From Prinsepia uniflora (taxonomy: Eukaryota; Streptophyta; Magnoliopsida; Rosales; Rosaceae): a DNA stretch of 64,000 bases. The notes beneath the pieces are model-generated. The model was given only the letters and a program-made list of their open reading frames with translations, ran no database searches and was not told the DNA's origin. Position 1 is the stretch's first letter; each line of letters opens with the position of its first letter. Of this stretch, positions 36,224 through 47,311 are shown in pieces. A program made the translations under genes and the position numbers. The stretch spans positions 28,599,066-28,663,065 of the forward strand of contig CM064870.1 in NCBI GenBank assembly GCA_032719365.1. Reading direction: 5' to 3'.

Positions 36224-38988
36224 ATTGTCAGGACCCGTCCAAAATATCACCTCGATACCCGGGACGAACCCTGCTCCCGTCTGACAATCACACTTAAAGT
36301 ACCAAAATAACCTTAATACCACCATAAGCATAACTATCAGACGAAGGAGTAAATATAATACAACTGTCAGTCAGAGCATAGTTCTACAAAATGGGCACAA
36401 AATCCTACTATGCTAATCTCGCAACGGAAGAATGTCGGAAGCTCTATGCCTCGATTCCTGCCTCAACGTTCACCCCAACGCTATCACCACGACCTGGAGG
36501 GAAAATTTAAAACCAAAAGTGTGAGTGGACTAGAATAAATAAATAAAAGTTTCTGAAACCACAACATCAGCGATATAATGTATTTCATAAACCACTATAT
36601 TAAAACCATGTCTGATCAAACCTGCTGGGTCTATCCGAGTCTTTAAACTCAACCAGGCCAAAAATGTAATCCGAGTCTTTAAACTCCCGAGTCTTTAAAC
36701 TCAATAGGCCTATGGGGGTAATATCATAAGTGTCCGAGTCTTTAAACTCAATCCGGGCCCGTCCCCCATCCATCAGAACATCCGGGTCTTTAAACCCATA
36801 TCCAGATCCAGCAAATCCAATCCAAATTCAATGTAAAACCATTTCTAAATCCATAGCCAAACTCGAATTCGAAATCCCCGGTTCGAAGCCCTTCCGGCGT
36901 TCAGAACCGTCATTCCGAACCCAAATCCGGATATCCACTTTTTAAACCAAAACCCGCGATTATCAAAAATCATGTTTCATAATCCATTTATCATCATCCG
37001 AAAACAATTATAAATTGAAATCCCTAAGTATGGCATCAAAATCCGAAATCCAGCTTTTTTCTCGAAAAACGTGCGAAAATCCAAAAATGCCTCGAAAAAC
37101 GTGCAAGCATATCAATCACATATAATCACATATAAACATCATTAAAAAGCATAAAAACATAGTTAAAATAAAAAAACATAATTAAAAACAGTTAGGCATG
37201 CTTGAAAGAAAAGAAAGAGTCCACTCACGAATCTGAACGAGTCAATCGCGCTCCGTGCGCTCCTCGACCGTCTCAGGCGTCTCCCGTCCTGTCAATATGC
37301 ACCAAATAGGGTCACAAATACATCAAGGATACTAACCCTAATTTCCCCAATTTTTCTGGAATTTATTCATATTTTAATCTTAGACCCTAAACCGTCCGGA
37401 TTCCCGAACTATCTCATAACATCGTCCGATTAACCCGAAAATCACACCAATGGATTCCTTAGGACATTTGGAACCAAAACCATGTTGGAAGTTTGGCCGG
37501 AATCCTCCCCACGTGCTTCCCGCGCCGCCCAAAGTGGCTGCGCGTGGGCCTCACGCGCCGCCCAAAGTGGCTGCGCGTGGGCCTCACGCGCCTGCTACAG
37601 TGCATCTTCAACCTCGAGTCACCCGGTTCAACTGTGTTGAACCGGCGTGACCGGTTCTCTGTAATTCCTCCACCATTTCAGTTCCTTTCAATCCCAATAG
37701 CCTCGTCCAGTCCTTAGAAATCTAACCCCGTCCTAACATCGAAGAATCACGGCCTAAAACCCTTCGACTTCGTCTTCGAAACAGACGGCCTGTGAGCCCT
37801 GTTTTGGCCGCCGGCCACCCAGGTCCTCCCCCGTCACGGCGACCATCCTAGACGACTCCTAGGACCTCCCTGAACCTCACTTCACTCACCAATTCCCTCG
37901 ACTCTAGCCCATAGTCCACGATTATTGAAAACAAAATCACGTGAAAAACAGGGGATTCGATGCTTACCTTTGAGTCGTCCACCGCCGTCTGCACCGCCGT
38001 GTGGTCGTTGAGTCCCCTGCAGTCTCCTGAGCCTCATATTGCCTTGGTTTGAGCCACCACACGGCACAACCACCGCCACAGTCCACCGTCTCTCTGTTTT
38101 TCCCAGAAATTCCAGCCGTCCACCGTCGTGTCTCTGTGCACGATTCCACTTCAAAACACGATCAACATCTCACTCTTGTCTCTCTGTCACTCTCTCAATC
38201 CACTAAACTCTTCCACACACCCTGAATCGATCACCCACTCTCAATTTCTTCCTCTCTGTTTCTCTGTGTCGAAGCCAAACGCACAGGATCAAATTGGACA
38301 ATTTGTGGCCGTGCACATTTTAGACGTGCCTAGAACCCTCTGGTTCTTTCCCACGTGTCCACATTCCCATGGACCAGCACAAAATATCCCACTCCACTCA
38401 AGACAAGTGGCCTTATCTGTAACGACCCGTCCCAAATTCCAGGATTAGATTAGTGACTAATCACGATTAGTGAGGCTAATCCGTGATTAGTTGGGCGAAA
38501 TCGGACGAACGATGCGAAATAACCGTTTTGCCCCTAGTGGTGGCAAAACGTTGACTTTTCAATCGGGCGGTCAAATGGACTTTGACCAATGATTGTGACG
38601 TAGTTCGTGACGTCACGAGTTCATAGACAGGTGGCACGTTCAATTCCGACATTCGAGGAAGAAGTTATGACGTTCGGAAGTTTATGGGCATTTTGGTAAT
38701 TTGGGTGAATAGGAGGTCAAAAGTTGACTTTTTGACCGGGAGGTCCGATGGCCGAGGGCCGAAGACCGTTACGTAGATAAAGACGATACGAATCCATAGG
38801 CAGGCGACACTCTGAAATCGGACTTCAAACGGGAGAGTTATGGGTAACGGAAGTTTGATTTCACTATGCACGAACGTCGAGACGGGGACGACTTGGCGAA
38901 ATCTGATTGGGCAGATATTTTGGTGGGTCCCATGGATGAGTGACAAGTGTCACTCATCCTATTGGCTAAATCCCCCAATTGGTGGATC

Positions 38989-38995
38989 TATATAA
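38989..38995 (+). promoter_or_regulatory. TATA box of LTR a
   Basis: TATATAA about 570 bp into the LTR, with ATTGG (CCAAT complement) about 30 bp upstream and CT-rich sequence downstream. It implies a short U3 and a leader of more than 2.5 kb within the LTR. Confidence 0.55.
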
Positions 38996-39689
38996 TAAAA
39001 TATTATTATTTTAATTATTTTATAATTAAACCTAACAACCATTAATCCTAACCATCCATTCCAAATTCATTTTTAAATCCACACCCTCCATCCCATCTCC
39101 CTCACATCCGATCAGCCTTCATCCTTCACCATCTTCATCATCACTTCATTCTTCTTTGTTTTTCCTAAAACCCGAAACCCCCCCTTCACCATTTTCTTCA
39201 TTTTTCTCCAAGCAGCACACACACATACCACCATTCCCTAGGAGATAATATGATCGTGAGGAGTGTGAAAGGCGGAGGGATGAGAGGCTGGACGGTGGCA
39301 GGCGGCGGAGGACACGGCGGAGCCGAACCCGTGAGGTAAGAAAACTTCAAAAATTTGAAATTGTGTTTTAATGGTTTTTAGCTGATTCCAAGGATTGGGT
39401 TAGGTTGCTGGTAGTCCTAGGAGGTCAGTAAGATTGGTTTTGGGGCTTGGGGTGGCCTGGAACGGCCGTGAACGGGGGGGGGAAAACTCACCTGCCATAG
39501 CCAATCTTGAAGGGTTAGTTTTTGATGTTTCCCTTCCATTCTAAGGTCCTAGAACTCTAGGTTAGGGAGAGAAGAAGAGAATGGGACAAACGGGAACGAT
39601 TTTGGTGGCCGGACGGTAGAGAACCGGCAGGGTCAAGTCGCGGGTCACGGCGACCCGGTTGCAGGGTTCGGGTCGACCCGTCGAGTGGT

Positions 39690-39985
39690 TGAAGGTGGTG
39701 ACGTGGCATGATGACGTGGCACCTGTCAAATTGTCAGGTGACGTGGACCACTCATCAGCCGACACGTGTCACATGTCAGTGCACAGTCAGCACTGACATG
39801 TCAGTGACGTGGCCCAATCAGGGGCTGACACGTGGCACAGACGTGAACCAGTGCTGTGATGACATGTGGCACATGTTAGACTGCCACGTGGCACTGATAG
39901 TACAGTGACGTGGATCAATGGGAGCATGACACGTGGCACCTATCAGAGTCTGACATGTCAGACCTGACAGCTGTCAGATGACGTC
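39690..39985 (+). promoter_or_regulatory. ACGTG (G-box-like) cluster in LTR a
   Basis: Ten ACGTG cores in under 300 bp, including CACGTGGC and ACACGTGTC forms, mixed with CTGACATGTCAG palindromes. ACGT cores bind plant bZIP factors (family knowledge). Here they lie downstream of the TATA box, so they may instead act in RNA or be structural. Confidence 0.5.
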
Positions 39986-40555
39986 AGCAGGTACTGTAGC
40001 GGCGCGTGAAGCCCACGCGCAGCCACTTCAGGCGGCATGTGAGGCCGCGTGGCAGGGAATCTGGGGAAGGTTCCAACATACGAAATCTTCTATTCGATGT
40101 AACGAACATTTTGGGACTGGTTTCGTGTCGATCGGACACCGTCTCGATATGTTTCGGGGCATCGGAAGGTTTAGGTTCGGGATTAAAAATAGTTAAAAAT
40201 ACGGGAAAATTACGGGGCTTTGGTAGGAGGTTAATTAAGTTGTTAGTAACCTTCTATTATGATTTGGATAGGTTTGGGAGTCCCGGTGACGGTGATCGGC
40301 TCGGGGAGCCGTATGGCACGCAAATCGAGGCGGCAGCTCGGACGGTCTGTGAGTGGACCTTGTTTTCTAAATTGATGCATGCATAAATGTTTATTATATG
40401 TTTTATTACTTGTTTGATGATGCCATGGGTGCATTTGTATGTGGTACGTATAAAGTACGTATTTCGAGGTTTCGGCCTTATACGGTTCTTATACGGGTCT
40501 GTATTTCTTTATTGGTTTTAATGAAATGGTTTTGCATTTATAAAAGGATAAACTC

Positions 40556-40690
40556 GGGTATGAAACCCATTTGGTTTTGTCTCGGGCATATGACCTCAGA
40601 TTCCGGGCACGGTGCCCAGTTGATGTCCTATGTTCGGGTACGAGACCCAGTCACTTTACGGTTTTGATTTCAGGTCTGGGAACCTTAAAT
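40556..40690 (+). repeat. Mini-hairpin group of LTR a, first part
   Basis: Successive short inverted repeats with different arms: GGGTatgaaACCC, GGGCAcggTGCCC, GGGTacgagACCC and GGGAAccttaaatggaTTCCC. A second group lies at 41236-41362 (GGGCagtgGCCC and GGGcttagtCCC types). Confidence 0.7.
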
Positions 40691-40694
40691 GGAT

Positions 40695-40890
40695 TCCCAG
40701 GTTCATGACGGTTTATGGGAACCGGCATGAACCCTTGTTATGGTATCGTGGTTCATGACGGTTTATGGGAACCGGCATGAACCCTTGTTGGTTATTACGG
40801 TACATGACGGTTTATGGGAACCGGCATGTTACCTGATTATGGATATTATGGATCATGACGGTTCAGGGAACCAGACATGAATGTTTATGT
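40695..40890 (+). repeat. Four 50-bp tandem repeats, each a nested hairpin
   Basis: GTTCATGACG occurs at 40701 and 40751, GTACATGACG at 40800 and GATCATGACG at 40851, giving a 50-bp period. Each unit folds as GGTTCATG...CATGAACC around an inner CGGTT-tatggg-AACCG. In the third unit the outer arms become GGTACATG and CATGTTACC, changed on both sides. Confidence 0.8.
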
Positions 40891-42147
40891 TATGTATATA
40901 TATGTTCATCTACCTTCCTTTACATGTTCTACTATCTCCTCCGGGGAGGGTCGTTGGCCTGGGTGGACCCCGGAGTAGTCACGAAGCACCGACTGAGTGG
41001 AGTCACCCCCCAGTTGGGTTCCTTACTCTCAGGAAGGCTATGGTTACTATTACCTCGGGTAGGGTCAGTGGTCTGCGGACATTGACCTTGACTTTGAGAT
41101 GACTCGAATTAAGACCCGAGTAGCACGCGCGTAGCTTTGGATACCGTGACAGGGTTGGTTGAGTGACTTATATGTATATATGATATATGATATGTGGTGT
41201 GCACAGGTGTGCACAGGATTTGAGCAGTGGCTCGTGTACTTGGTTTCTTTATGGTTTGGGGCCGAGTCCCTTATGGATTTGGGCAGTGGCCCGTATGGTC
41301 GTTTTCATTGTGGTCCTTTCGACCTTGGTTTATATCTACTTTGGGCTTAGTCCCACATATGGTTTGTTTTGGATAAATGGTTTTCGAATGCATGCATGCT
41401 TTTTAGTGGAGGGTACAAATGTCTTCTTATTAAATGTTTTTATAAACTCTTGTTTTGTTCACTCACAGTTTTTAATGTTTTGACTGCCCTTCAGGTTGAC
41501 ATCGGATGTGGACTGTAGCAGAGATCGAGATATCACATGCCTCCTCCGGATCCTGGCGTACTCTGATAGCCCGGGAGGGCAAAGGTCGGAAATATCCCTT
41601 GTCTAACACTTCGTGTCAGACGGGAGCAGGGTCATCCCGCACTAATCCCGGGGGGATTGGGATGGGTCCTGTCATTATCTGATTAGGCTTAAGGGGAGAA
41701 AGACTAAAATGCCCCTAGGTTTAAAATTACCTTTTTACCCTCACACTTTCCAGACCCGTAACTAGGTCGTCCGACGTCCGATGACAGCGTGCCGCCTGTC
41801 GTTGTACTCAGGACGTCGAGACCTATCTAACGGTCCTCAATCTACGTGAAAATCGCAAGTCCAAGAAAAAGTCAACATTTTCCTCGATTAGTCAAAATTA
41901 CGGTAACGCCCTCAATCTTCCGCACATCATAACTTTTTCTCCGATTGTCCGAATCGGACATGCCACCTGTCTACGGACTCGTGTCGTCCTAAACTACGTC
42001 ACGGTCAATGGTCAACACTCATCCAACCTGTAAATCAAAAAGTCAACTTTTGACCCATTATTCACAAGGGCAAAATTGTCCTTTTATACAAAACTTTACA
42101 AAATTTACATTTTTACCCTTCCTGAAGGTACGGGTTGTTACACCGCT

Positions 42148-42380
42148 TGTCTATGGATTCTTATCAACTCGATCTACGTAGCGGTTCTCGGTCCTTCTGC
42201 GTTGGACGTTCCGAGTCAAAGTTAACTTTTTACCCTCATCTAGGGGCAAAATCGTAATTTCACCCTGAACGTCCTACGATCCTCGACTAATCCCTGATTA
42301 GCCTCACTAATCCCTGATTAGCCTCGCTAATCCTTAGTTTAATCTTAATTAATCCCAAAATTTTGGGACAGGTCGTTACA
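42148..42380 (-). mobile_element. Outer minus-sense LTR, terminal piece
   Basis: It continues 15840-16263 across the tandem insertion. It ends GGTCGTTACA at 42380, which is the start of this LTR on minus. A short direct duplication (CTCACTAATCCCTGATTAGC type) is visible near 42300. The following 5 bp are TTATT; the partner end lies outside the window. Confidence 0.75.
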
Positions 42381-43005
42381 TTATTTCACTTTCAAGAGAA
42401 TTCGTTTCTTCGCTTTGAAGTATTTCTTATTCCTCTCTCAAAGTTACCTTAAACATCGGAGCGTTCTCGGTTGAATAATCCCTCAGGACTTCAACCTTAA
42501 CTTTGATTGTCTTTTGTTTGCAAGTAAGGATTGTGAATTTTTTTCAAACAAGTATGATTTTTTCTTTAATAATTGGTACTTTCATTGAGAGCCGAATTCA
42601 TAAATACTTAATAGGAGCTTTCTAGATTGTTCATCGTTCTGTTTGAAGTTCATCGTCTTTGTTCGAAGTTCTTGAACATTGTTCATCAGTCACTATACTT
42701 CGTTTGTCGTTCATCGGCGTTGTTCGAGGTTCTTGAATTTTATTCATTGTTCATCAAAACTTTTAGTTCAATGCATGCGATTCAATATGGTCAAGATACG
42801 ACGATCCGTTTGATTAACCAAAGATGGTGTTTCAACCTCTGCAGCATAGACGGAGAATGGATCACACAATGTGACTCAAGATGAACGCCAAAGTCACACC
42901 TATTGTGTGACCATTGAGGCACCTATTGGGTCGTAGGGGCTGATCCCTAGTTTTGGTTTCAGAATTTTCCATTCCACAAAAACTACAGCACCTGCATTAG
43001 AAGGA
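42381..43005. other. Intergenic, no gene recognised
   Basis: AT-rich DNA with loosely repeated GTTCATCG and GTTCGAAGTTC words between 42630 and 42760. It could be the edge of an unidentified element. I see no coding region. Confidence 0.4.
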
Positions 43006-43009
43006 GGAA

Positions 43010-43395
43010 CTATAGCCTTTGAGCAAACTGATGGACGATTGGTGGGAGAAACGCTTGGGAAAACCTAGCATCGATCTCATGGTAGTGAAGATCTTCCAGA
43101 ATTTTTGGATGGCCTTCATGACAAACCAAAACAAAATCAAACGCGAGAAAAGTATAACGTGGATCAGCAATAGCGGAGCACGAGGCATAGAATCCAAAAT
43201 GATAGGCATCATGCACAAACATCTCAGCTCCCATCTCCTCAAGATAATTTTTCGCAACAAGTTGGAAGGCCTTCAAGTCTAGGTACAGTCAGAGTTTCTT
43301 CAAAAAATTCTGGCAAAGAACCAACAATGACCAAGGTCGTCAACACACGAGCGACATGGAAAGCGTGAGGTGGAAATATCGCAATGACTAAATTA
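43010..43395 (-). pseudogene. Relic of an unrecognised protein, minus strand, one frameshift
   Basis: The minus strand gives a protein-like sequence of about 128 residues in two frames. The first part (plus 43395-43280) contains IFPPHAFHVARVLTTLVIV and LPEFFEETL. The second (43276-43010) contains VAKNYLEEMGAEMFVHDAY and HPKILEDLH. The frame changes by one base near 43280. It lacks low-complexity bias and reads like a real domain, but I do not recognise the family. No start codon, introns or promoter are evident, so it is probably a captured or decayed fragment. Confidence 0.4.
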
Positions 43396-43399
43396 ACTT

Positions 43400-43816
43400 G
43401 AATAGAAATGCAAGTCCAACTTATTAAATGATTTATGTGGCAATGATTTAAAGTTGGTTTCTAAATGATTATTGATAATTTTTTAATATATTTTTACAAG
43501 ATTTTTTACGAAAATTATGTTGAGTTTAAATTCAAATTTTGGAAATGATGGTTTGATATAAGGAATGAATATGTCGTAAATAATTCTTGGGAAGTTATTG
43601 ATTGTTTGTCGTATGTTTTATGAGATATAAATAAAAAATTTGTTTTGGGTTTAAGTTCAGAGTTTAAAATACGGAAAATATGATTATGAATTTCTATGAT
43701 TTTATGGAAATTATTTTGATGCACACTACATGAGATTGTAAATTAGATTTAAGAGCAAATATATGTTGAAATAATTTGAGTATGATTTTTGGAAGCTATG
43801 ACATTCATATGACAGT
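43400..43816. other. AT-rich intergenic, nothing recognised
   Basis: No ORF with plausible coding character and no element ends seen. Confidence 0.4.
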
Positions 43817-43880
43817 TGACAGGACCCCACCCGAATACACAAAAATAGTACACTCGAGCCCTGCTCCCATTTGGCAACAG
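43817..43880 (-). mobile_element. Short stub of a minus-sense LTR end
   Basis: TGACAGGACCCC at 43817 and the CCCTGCTCCCATTTGGCAACAG-like stretch match the 3' ends of the long LTRs (compare 32606). Only about 60 bp remain. Confidence 0.55.
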
Positions 43881-44150
43881 TTGTAAGATGATATAATAAT
43901 CATGGCATGTTGATGATAAGAATGATGGGATAATGGGTGTTAACATGTGATGATGAATACTTGATGCTCATATGAGATAATGGTGATTATGTTAATGATG
44001 ATATGACGATGTGATGACTTGATGTATATATGTATGACGATATATGTGATGGCAATACTATGACATGATGACGTTACGACAGTATGATGAGTATGATGGT
44101 TGACTGTTGCTATGCACATTTTATTAAGTTCCATGAAAAGGATGCTTAAA
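43881..44150. repeat. Low-complexity ATG/GATG-rich tract
   Basis: Imperfect short-period sequence rich in GATGATG and TATGATG, with no coding potential. Confidence 0.5.
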
Positions 44151-44309
44151 GTATAGATTCGAATTTGGAAAATGGATTTTAGGAATTAATATTTGTTATC
44201 AATATATGTTTTTTCGATATGTGTGCATGTTTATATTATGGACAGGTTTCTTTAGATGGTTGACTAATGCTCAGATGTTGTATGCATGAACGGGTTGTGG
44301 TAAAAAATC

Positions 44310-44720
44310 TCATACATCGAGCCAAGACTCCTTTCATAAGATTGGTATGTTGTGGCCTCTATCTTGTTGTGGCTTGACAACTGGCCTACGTTTGGGTCTT
44401 TGGCTGATTGGGGGAGGGTGGTGACTTGTTTACAGATTATGGCATCCATCATAATGCTAGACTGGGTGAGGTTATTTCTGGTTCCTCTTGGAATTGGCCG
44501 GTGTTCCGAAATGGTTACTAACATGTTATTCAACTTGCGTCTGAGTCCATTATTATCTCCCTTCTTAGCTTTGATGTAGTGTCTTGATCCCTGTGTGGTT
44601 GGTGTAAGCTTGTGTGGTTTGATGATTCCACTCCTTGTGCAACGTTTGTTCTTTGGCTTGATGCTAGATTGAAGTTGTCGACTTTTGATCACTTTAGGAA
44701 TTTTATTGTGAGACTAATCT
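44310..44720 (+). pseudogene. LINE (non-LTR retrotransposon) 3' relic, region after the reverse transcriptase
   Basis: In shifting frames, LWLDNW (44367-44384), HHNARLGEVISG and SSWNWPVFRNG (about 44445-44515), then VWFDDSTPC...FVLWLDARLKLSTFDHF (44612-44700). This order (D-N-W, then W-x-W-P, then V-W-F...F-x-L-W-L) is typical of the C-terminal part of plant L1-type ORF2. Stops and frame changes throughout make it a relic. Confidence 0.65.
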
Positions 44721-45187
44721 TAATTATGTGGGTTGTTGTGGTTATTTCTTCCATGGTCTTTTTTCGTTGCTATTGCTGCAGCTAACTGGAGCGACTCCTA
44801 TTTGAAATCGGTGATTCTGAAGATCTCTCTTTTGGCGGCAATTTATGGATTTGAAAGGGGCGTAATTTAGGTGTCTTTATGGTTAAGGTGCTCCCGACTG
44901 ATTCTATTATCTTCTCCATTGTCAACATGATCCATGGCTAGCCTGGCTCTCCTCCCTCAAGTTTCCCCCTTCTTCTTCTATTATTCTCGTGATTTTACCT
45001 TATTTGTTTCTTTTATGATTTGACTCTGGGAGTTCTTCCTTTTTTTAGTTGAATATATTTACTTACCCAATGGAAGAAAAAAAGAAGAAGCTATATAATG
45101 AAGATTGAAGAATTTGGGGTTGGTGGGGGAAGTTGAAATAAAGAGGCAGCATTTGGCGTTTTTGTTTCTGAATTTTCTCAAGCTTAT
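44721..45187. other. Intergenic, possibly more LINE-derived sequence
   Basis: AT-rich with no convincing frame. It may be the decayed tail of the LINE. Confidence 0.35.
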
Positions 45188-45304
45188 TTACATACCGAAT
45201 GCAGCCAAGAAATTTTTTGTTCTAGCATAAAAGGGTGGGGGACCGGGGCCCAGAAGCCAATCCTTGTAGTCATCAATGGCTGCATCGATCCATTGTCCAG
45301 TACA
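45188..45304 (-). pseudogene. Possible terminal-exon relic, function unknown
   Basis: The minus strand reads a short frame with the peptide DDYKDWLLGPGPPPFYARTK and ends FLAAFGM-stop (TAA at 45188-45190). An in-frame TGA lies just upstream, next to an AG that could be a splice acceptor. The peptide looks protein-like but I cannot assign a family, and no upstream exon was found. Confidence 0.25.
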
Positions 45305-46624
45305 TCTTCAAAAGAGTAGGTAGTAGGTGAGATGGTGTGATGCTCACCCATTTGATTTGTCAACCTCACCCAATTAAATATAACTATACCCCACAAACCA
45401 ACACCAATACTTCTCCACGTATATCGAATTATAACAAAGGGATCAAGACATAAATTATTTTAATAAAATAAAACCGAATATCGAATTATAATACGCTGGT
45501 TTTATTTGATAGGTCGTATTTTATTAATTATTTTAATAAAATAAATTAATCTATTTATGAGATAAATGGACTAAATTACATTGTAGTAGTTGTTAAAAAA
45601 ATATCTATATCAAGAATATTAATTATATATTATTATTATTTATTTTAATTCATTAATGATATATTATTATTATTATTACTATTACTACATTTATCAAGAT
45701 TGCTAGTCATTCGATATTTAATACGAAAAAAATTTGTGAGTACTATTTTAGTATGTTTGAACTGTATAAGGGTGATTAATCGTAGTAGTTTATATAGTGA
45801 TTAATTAATACGAATATTACCAAACACTTATTTCGTACTATATTATCCTATCTAATTTTTTATACTGCGGTACCAAATGTAATCTTAAATTTTAAACAAT
45901 TTCATATATCTTCAACCACTCGATCCGTTAATGTAAAACCAATATGATTATAACATATTATTTTTTTTATAAGATTTTACAAAATTTGCAGACTTGAGAT
46001 TTTAGAACTCAGAAGAACAGAAGTAGCCCAGATTTGTATTTTTTTGCTTCAAAGTTGAAATGATGGCCAATCTTGGACCCTCGGGAACATATATACTAAC
46101 TAATGCTTATTAAAGAAGATAAAAAGAACATTGGACCAAGCTACAAGTGAGAAACCGTTGAAATGATGGGTTTTGAAGACTTCAACAACTATATAAAAGA
46201 GCAATTGTCATCTTCGTTTTTGGACGTAAACACATTACCTTATTTTATACTTGTTGGACAACTCTTTCCTAATTAAAATCAGAGTTTATTTATAAGAATT
46301 TCAACATATCTGTATATGCATATATATAAAGCTGAAAGGCCATTTCGGTTATATTTTTAAAATTCCAAAAATACCCATATTTAACAATAATTTTATAATA
46401 AAAAATATTTAATAATGAAGGGAAAAACAGTAAAAAGGAGAACTTGAATTTGGTTTTGTTTTCCTTAATACTAAAAATGTCCTTACTTAATCAAGTTTTA
46501 TAACAGGAAACAACTTATTAACTAAGGACAATCCCATATTTAATTGTATTTTTGCATCTTAATTATCAAAGAATATTTTTGAATTTTTGAAGGAACTAAT
46601 AATATCTAAGTTTTTTGTTATAAT
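45305..46624. other. AT-rich intergenic, no gene recognised
   Basis: Long A/T runs and ATT-rich microsatellite-like stretches (45620-45690). No coding frame or element ends identified. Confidence 0.4.
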
Positions 46625-47311
46625 TAGTTGTGGGCACATTTTGGATCATTGCGGATAATATCAAAATTCAAATCATTAAAATTTTAACGATTTGAGGGGT
46701 TTTGAATTTAAAAAAATATATATACATAACTAAAATTGTTCCAATCCAAACTATTATTATCGATTTAGTTTGAATATTCTCGGACTGTTTAAGCATAAAA
46801 TTTTCATGTAATTTTTCACCAAAAAATACTCATCTAAAACATAATTTTTTTTTTCAAAATTCCACAATTCTCATTAAAATTTCATTTATCCACATCAAAC
46901 GTCTATTTATTCACATGAATATTTCATTTATATATATATATATAATTTCAAGATTTCAACCGTTTAAACTTCAAAATATGATGGGTTATGCTTAAATATA
47001 ATTTAAATTTCAAAGTAACACAAAATGGGAAATAATTAAGTGAGGTAGAGTAGGTAATGAACAATTACATTAACATATTATTGAGTGAAAAATATTAATT
47101 AACAAATAATATAAATAAATAAGAACAATAACAGTTCCATTTGGAATAAAACAGTTTTTAAAATAAAAATCCAGAACCAAACATTATTAATGAAACAATT
47201 TGAATTTTTAAACCATCTTACGATTTCTATATGGTCAAATTCAAATCAGAGTGTTAATAATAGTTTGCAAGAAATCAACTTTCAATTTCAAACAAATTAT
47301 GTCCACTCCTA
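46625..47311. mobile_element. Possible hAT-like non-autonomous element 1
   Basis: It begins TAGTTGTGGGC (46625) and ends GTCCACTCCTA (47311), an imperfect terminal inverted repeat of the TAGGGGTGG type. The AT-rich inside is similar in order to 54508-55214. A clear 8-bp TSD is not visible. Contains a short (TA)n at 46929-46944. Confidence 0.35.

Larger units (their letters stand above)
40347..41494 (+). other. Structured leader domain of LTR a
   Basis: CTGTGAGTGGAC (40347-40358) pairs with GTTCACTCACAG (41457-41468), with one G-U pair. ATGCATGCAT recurs near 40377 and 41390. GGAGGGTA (41408-41415) pairs with TGCCCTTC (41485-41492) through two G-U pairs, next to the acceptor-like TTCAG ending at 41494. 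A further possible splice donor, GAG|GTAAG, is at 39333-39340. Confidence 0.6.
38418..41674 (+). mobile_element. Solo LTR a (plus sense), TSD TTATC
   Basis: It starts TGTAACGACCCGTCCC at 38418 and ends ATGGGTCCTGTCA at 41674. TTATC occurs at 38413-38417 and 41675-41679. The empty site is visible in the sister LTRs (GGCCTTATCTGATTAGG at about 18422 and 28586). 3257 bp, with no internal region. Confidence 0.96.
16264..42142 (-). mobile_element. Tandem chromovirus (Ty3/gypsy, Tekay-type): LTR-internal-LTR-internal-LTR
   Basis: The order on plus is LTR 16264-18891, internal region 1 18892-26336, LTR 26337-29055, internal region 2 29056-36225, LTR 36226-42142. The whole unit is flanked by one 5-bp TSD, CCGCT (16259-16263 and 42143-42147), so it entered once and was later duplicated, most simply by unequal recombination between LTRs. 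Each internal region has its own initiator-Met primer site and polypurine tract. Three solo LTRs (22722-25586, 32606-35216, 38418-41674) inserted later. The integrase-chromodomain C terminus places it among the chromoviruses. Confidence 0.92.
36226..42142 (-). mobile_element. Right LTR of the tandem element (5' LTR of unit 2), split by a solo LTR
   Basis: The plus-strand ends are TGTCAGGACCC (36226) and GGGTTGTTACA (42142). About 2.65 kb of its own sequence is split by the insert at 38418-41674. A deletion after 36550 removed the GGAGGG partner arm (TTCCCTCC) that the other two copies keep. H1 remains (plus 36521-36531 with 37218-37228). A direct duplication near 37545-37585 repeats GCGCCGCCCAAAGTGGCTGC. 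Confidence 0.92.

Noticed and set aside
44264..44692. 142-codon minus-strand ORF
   Set aside because: Antisense to the LINE relic, whose plus-strand motifs are recognisable.
45184..45396. Minus-strand ORF ending ISWLHSVCK
   Set aside because: An alternative frame (ending FLAAFGM) reads more like protein; this one is probably its shadow.
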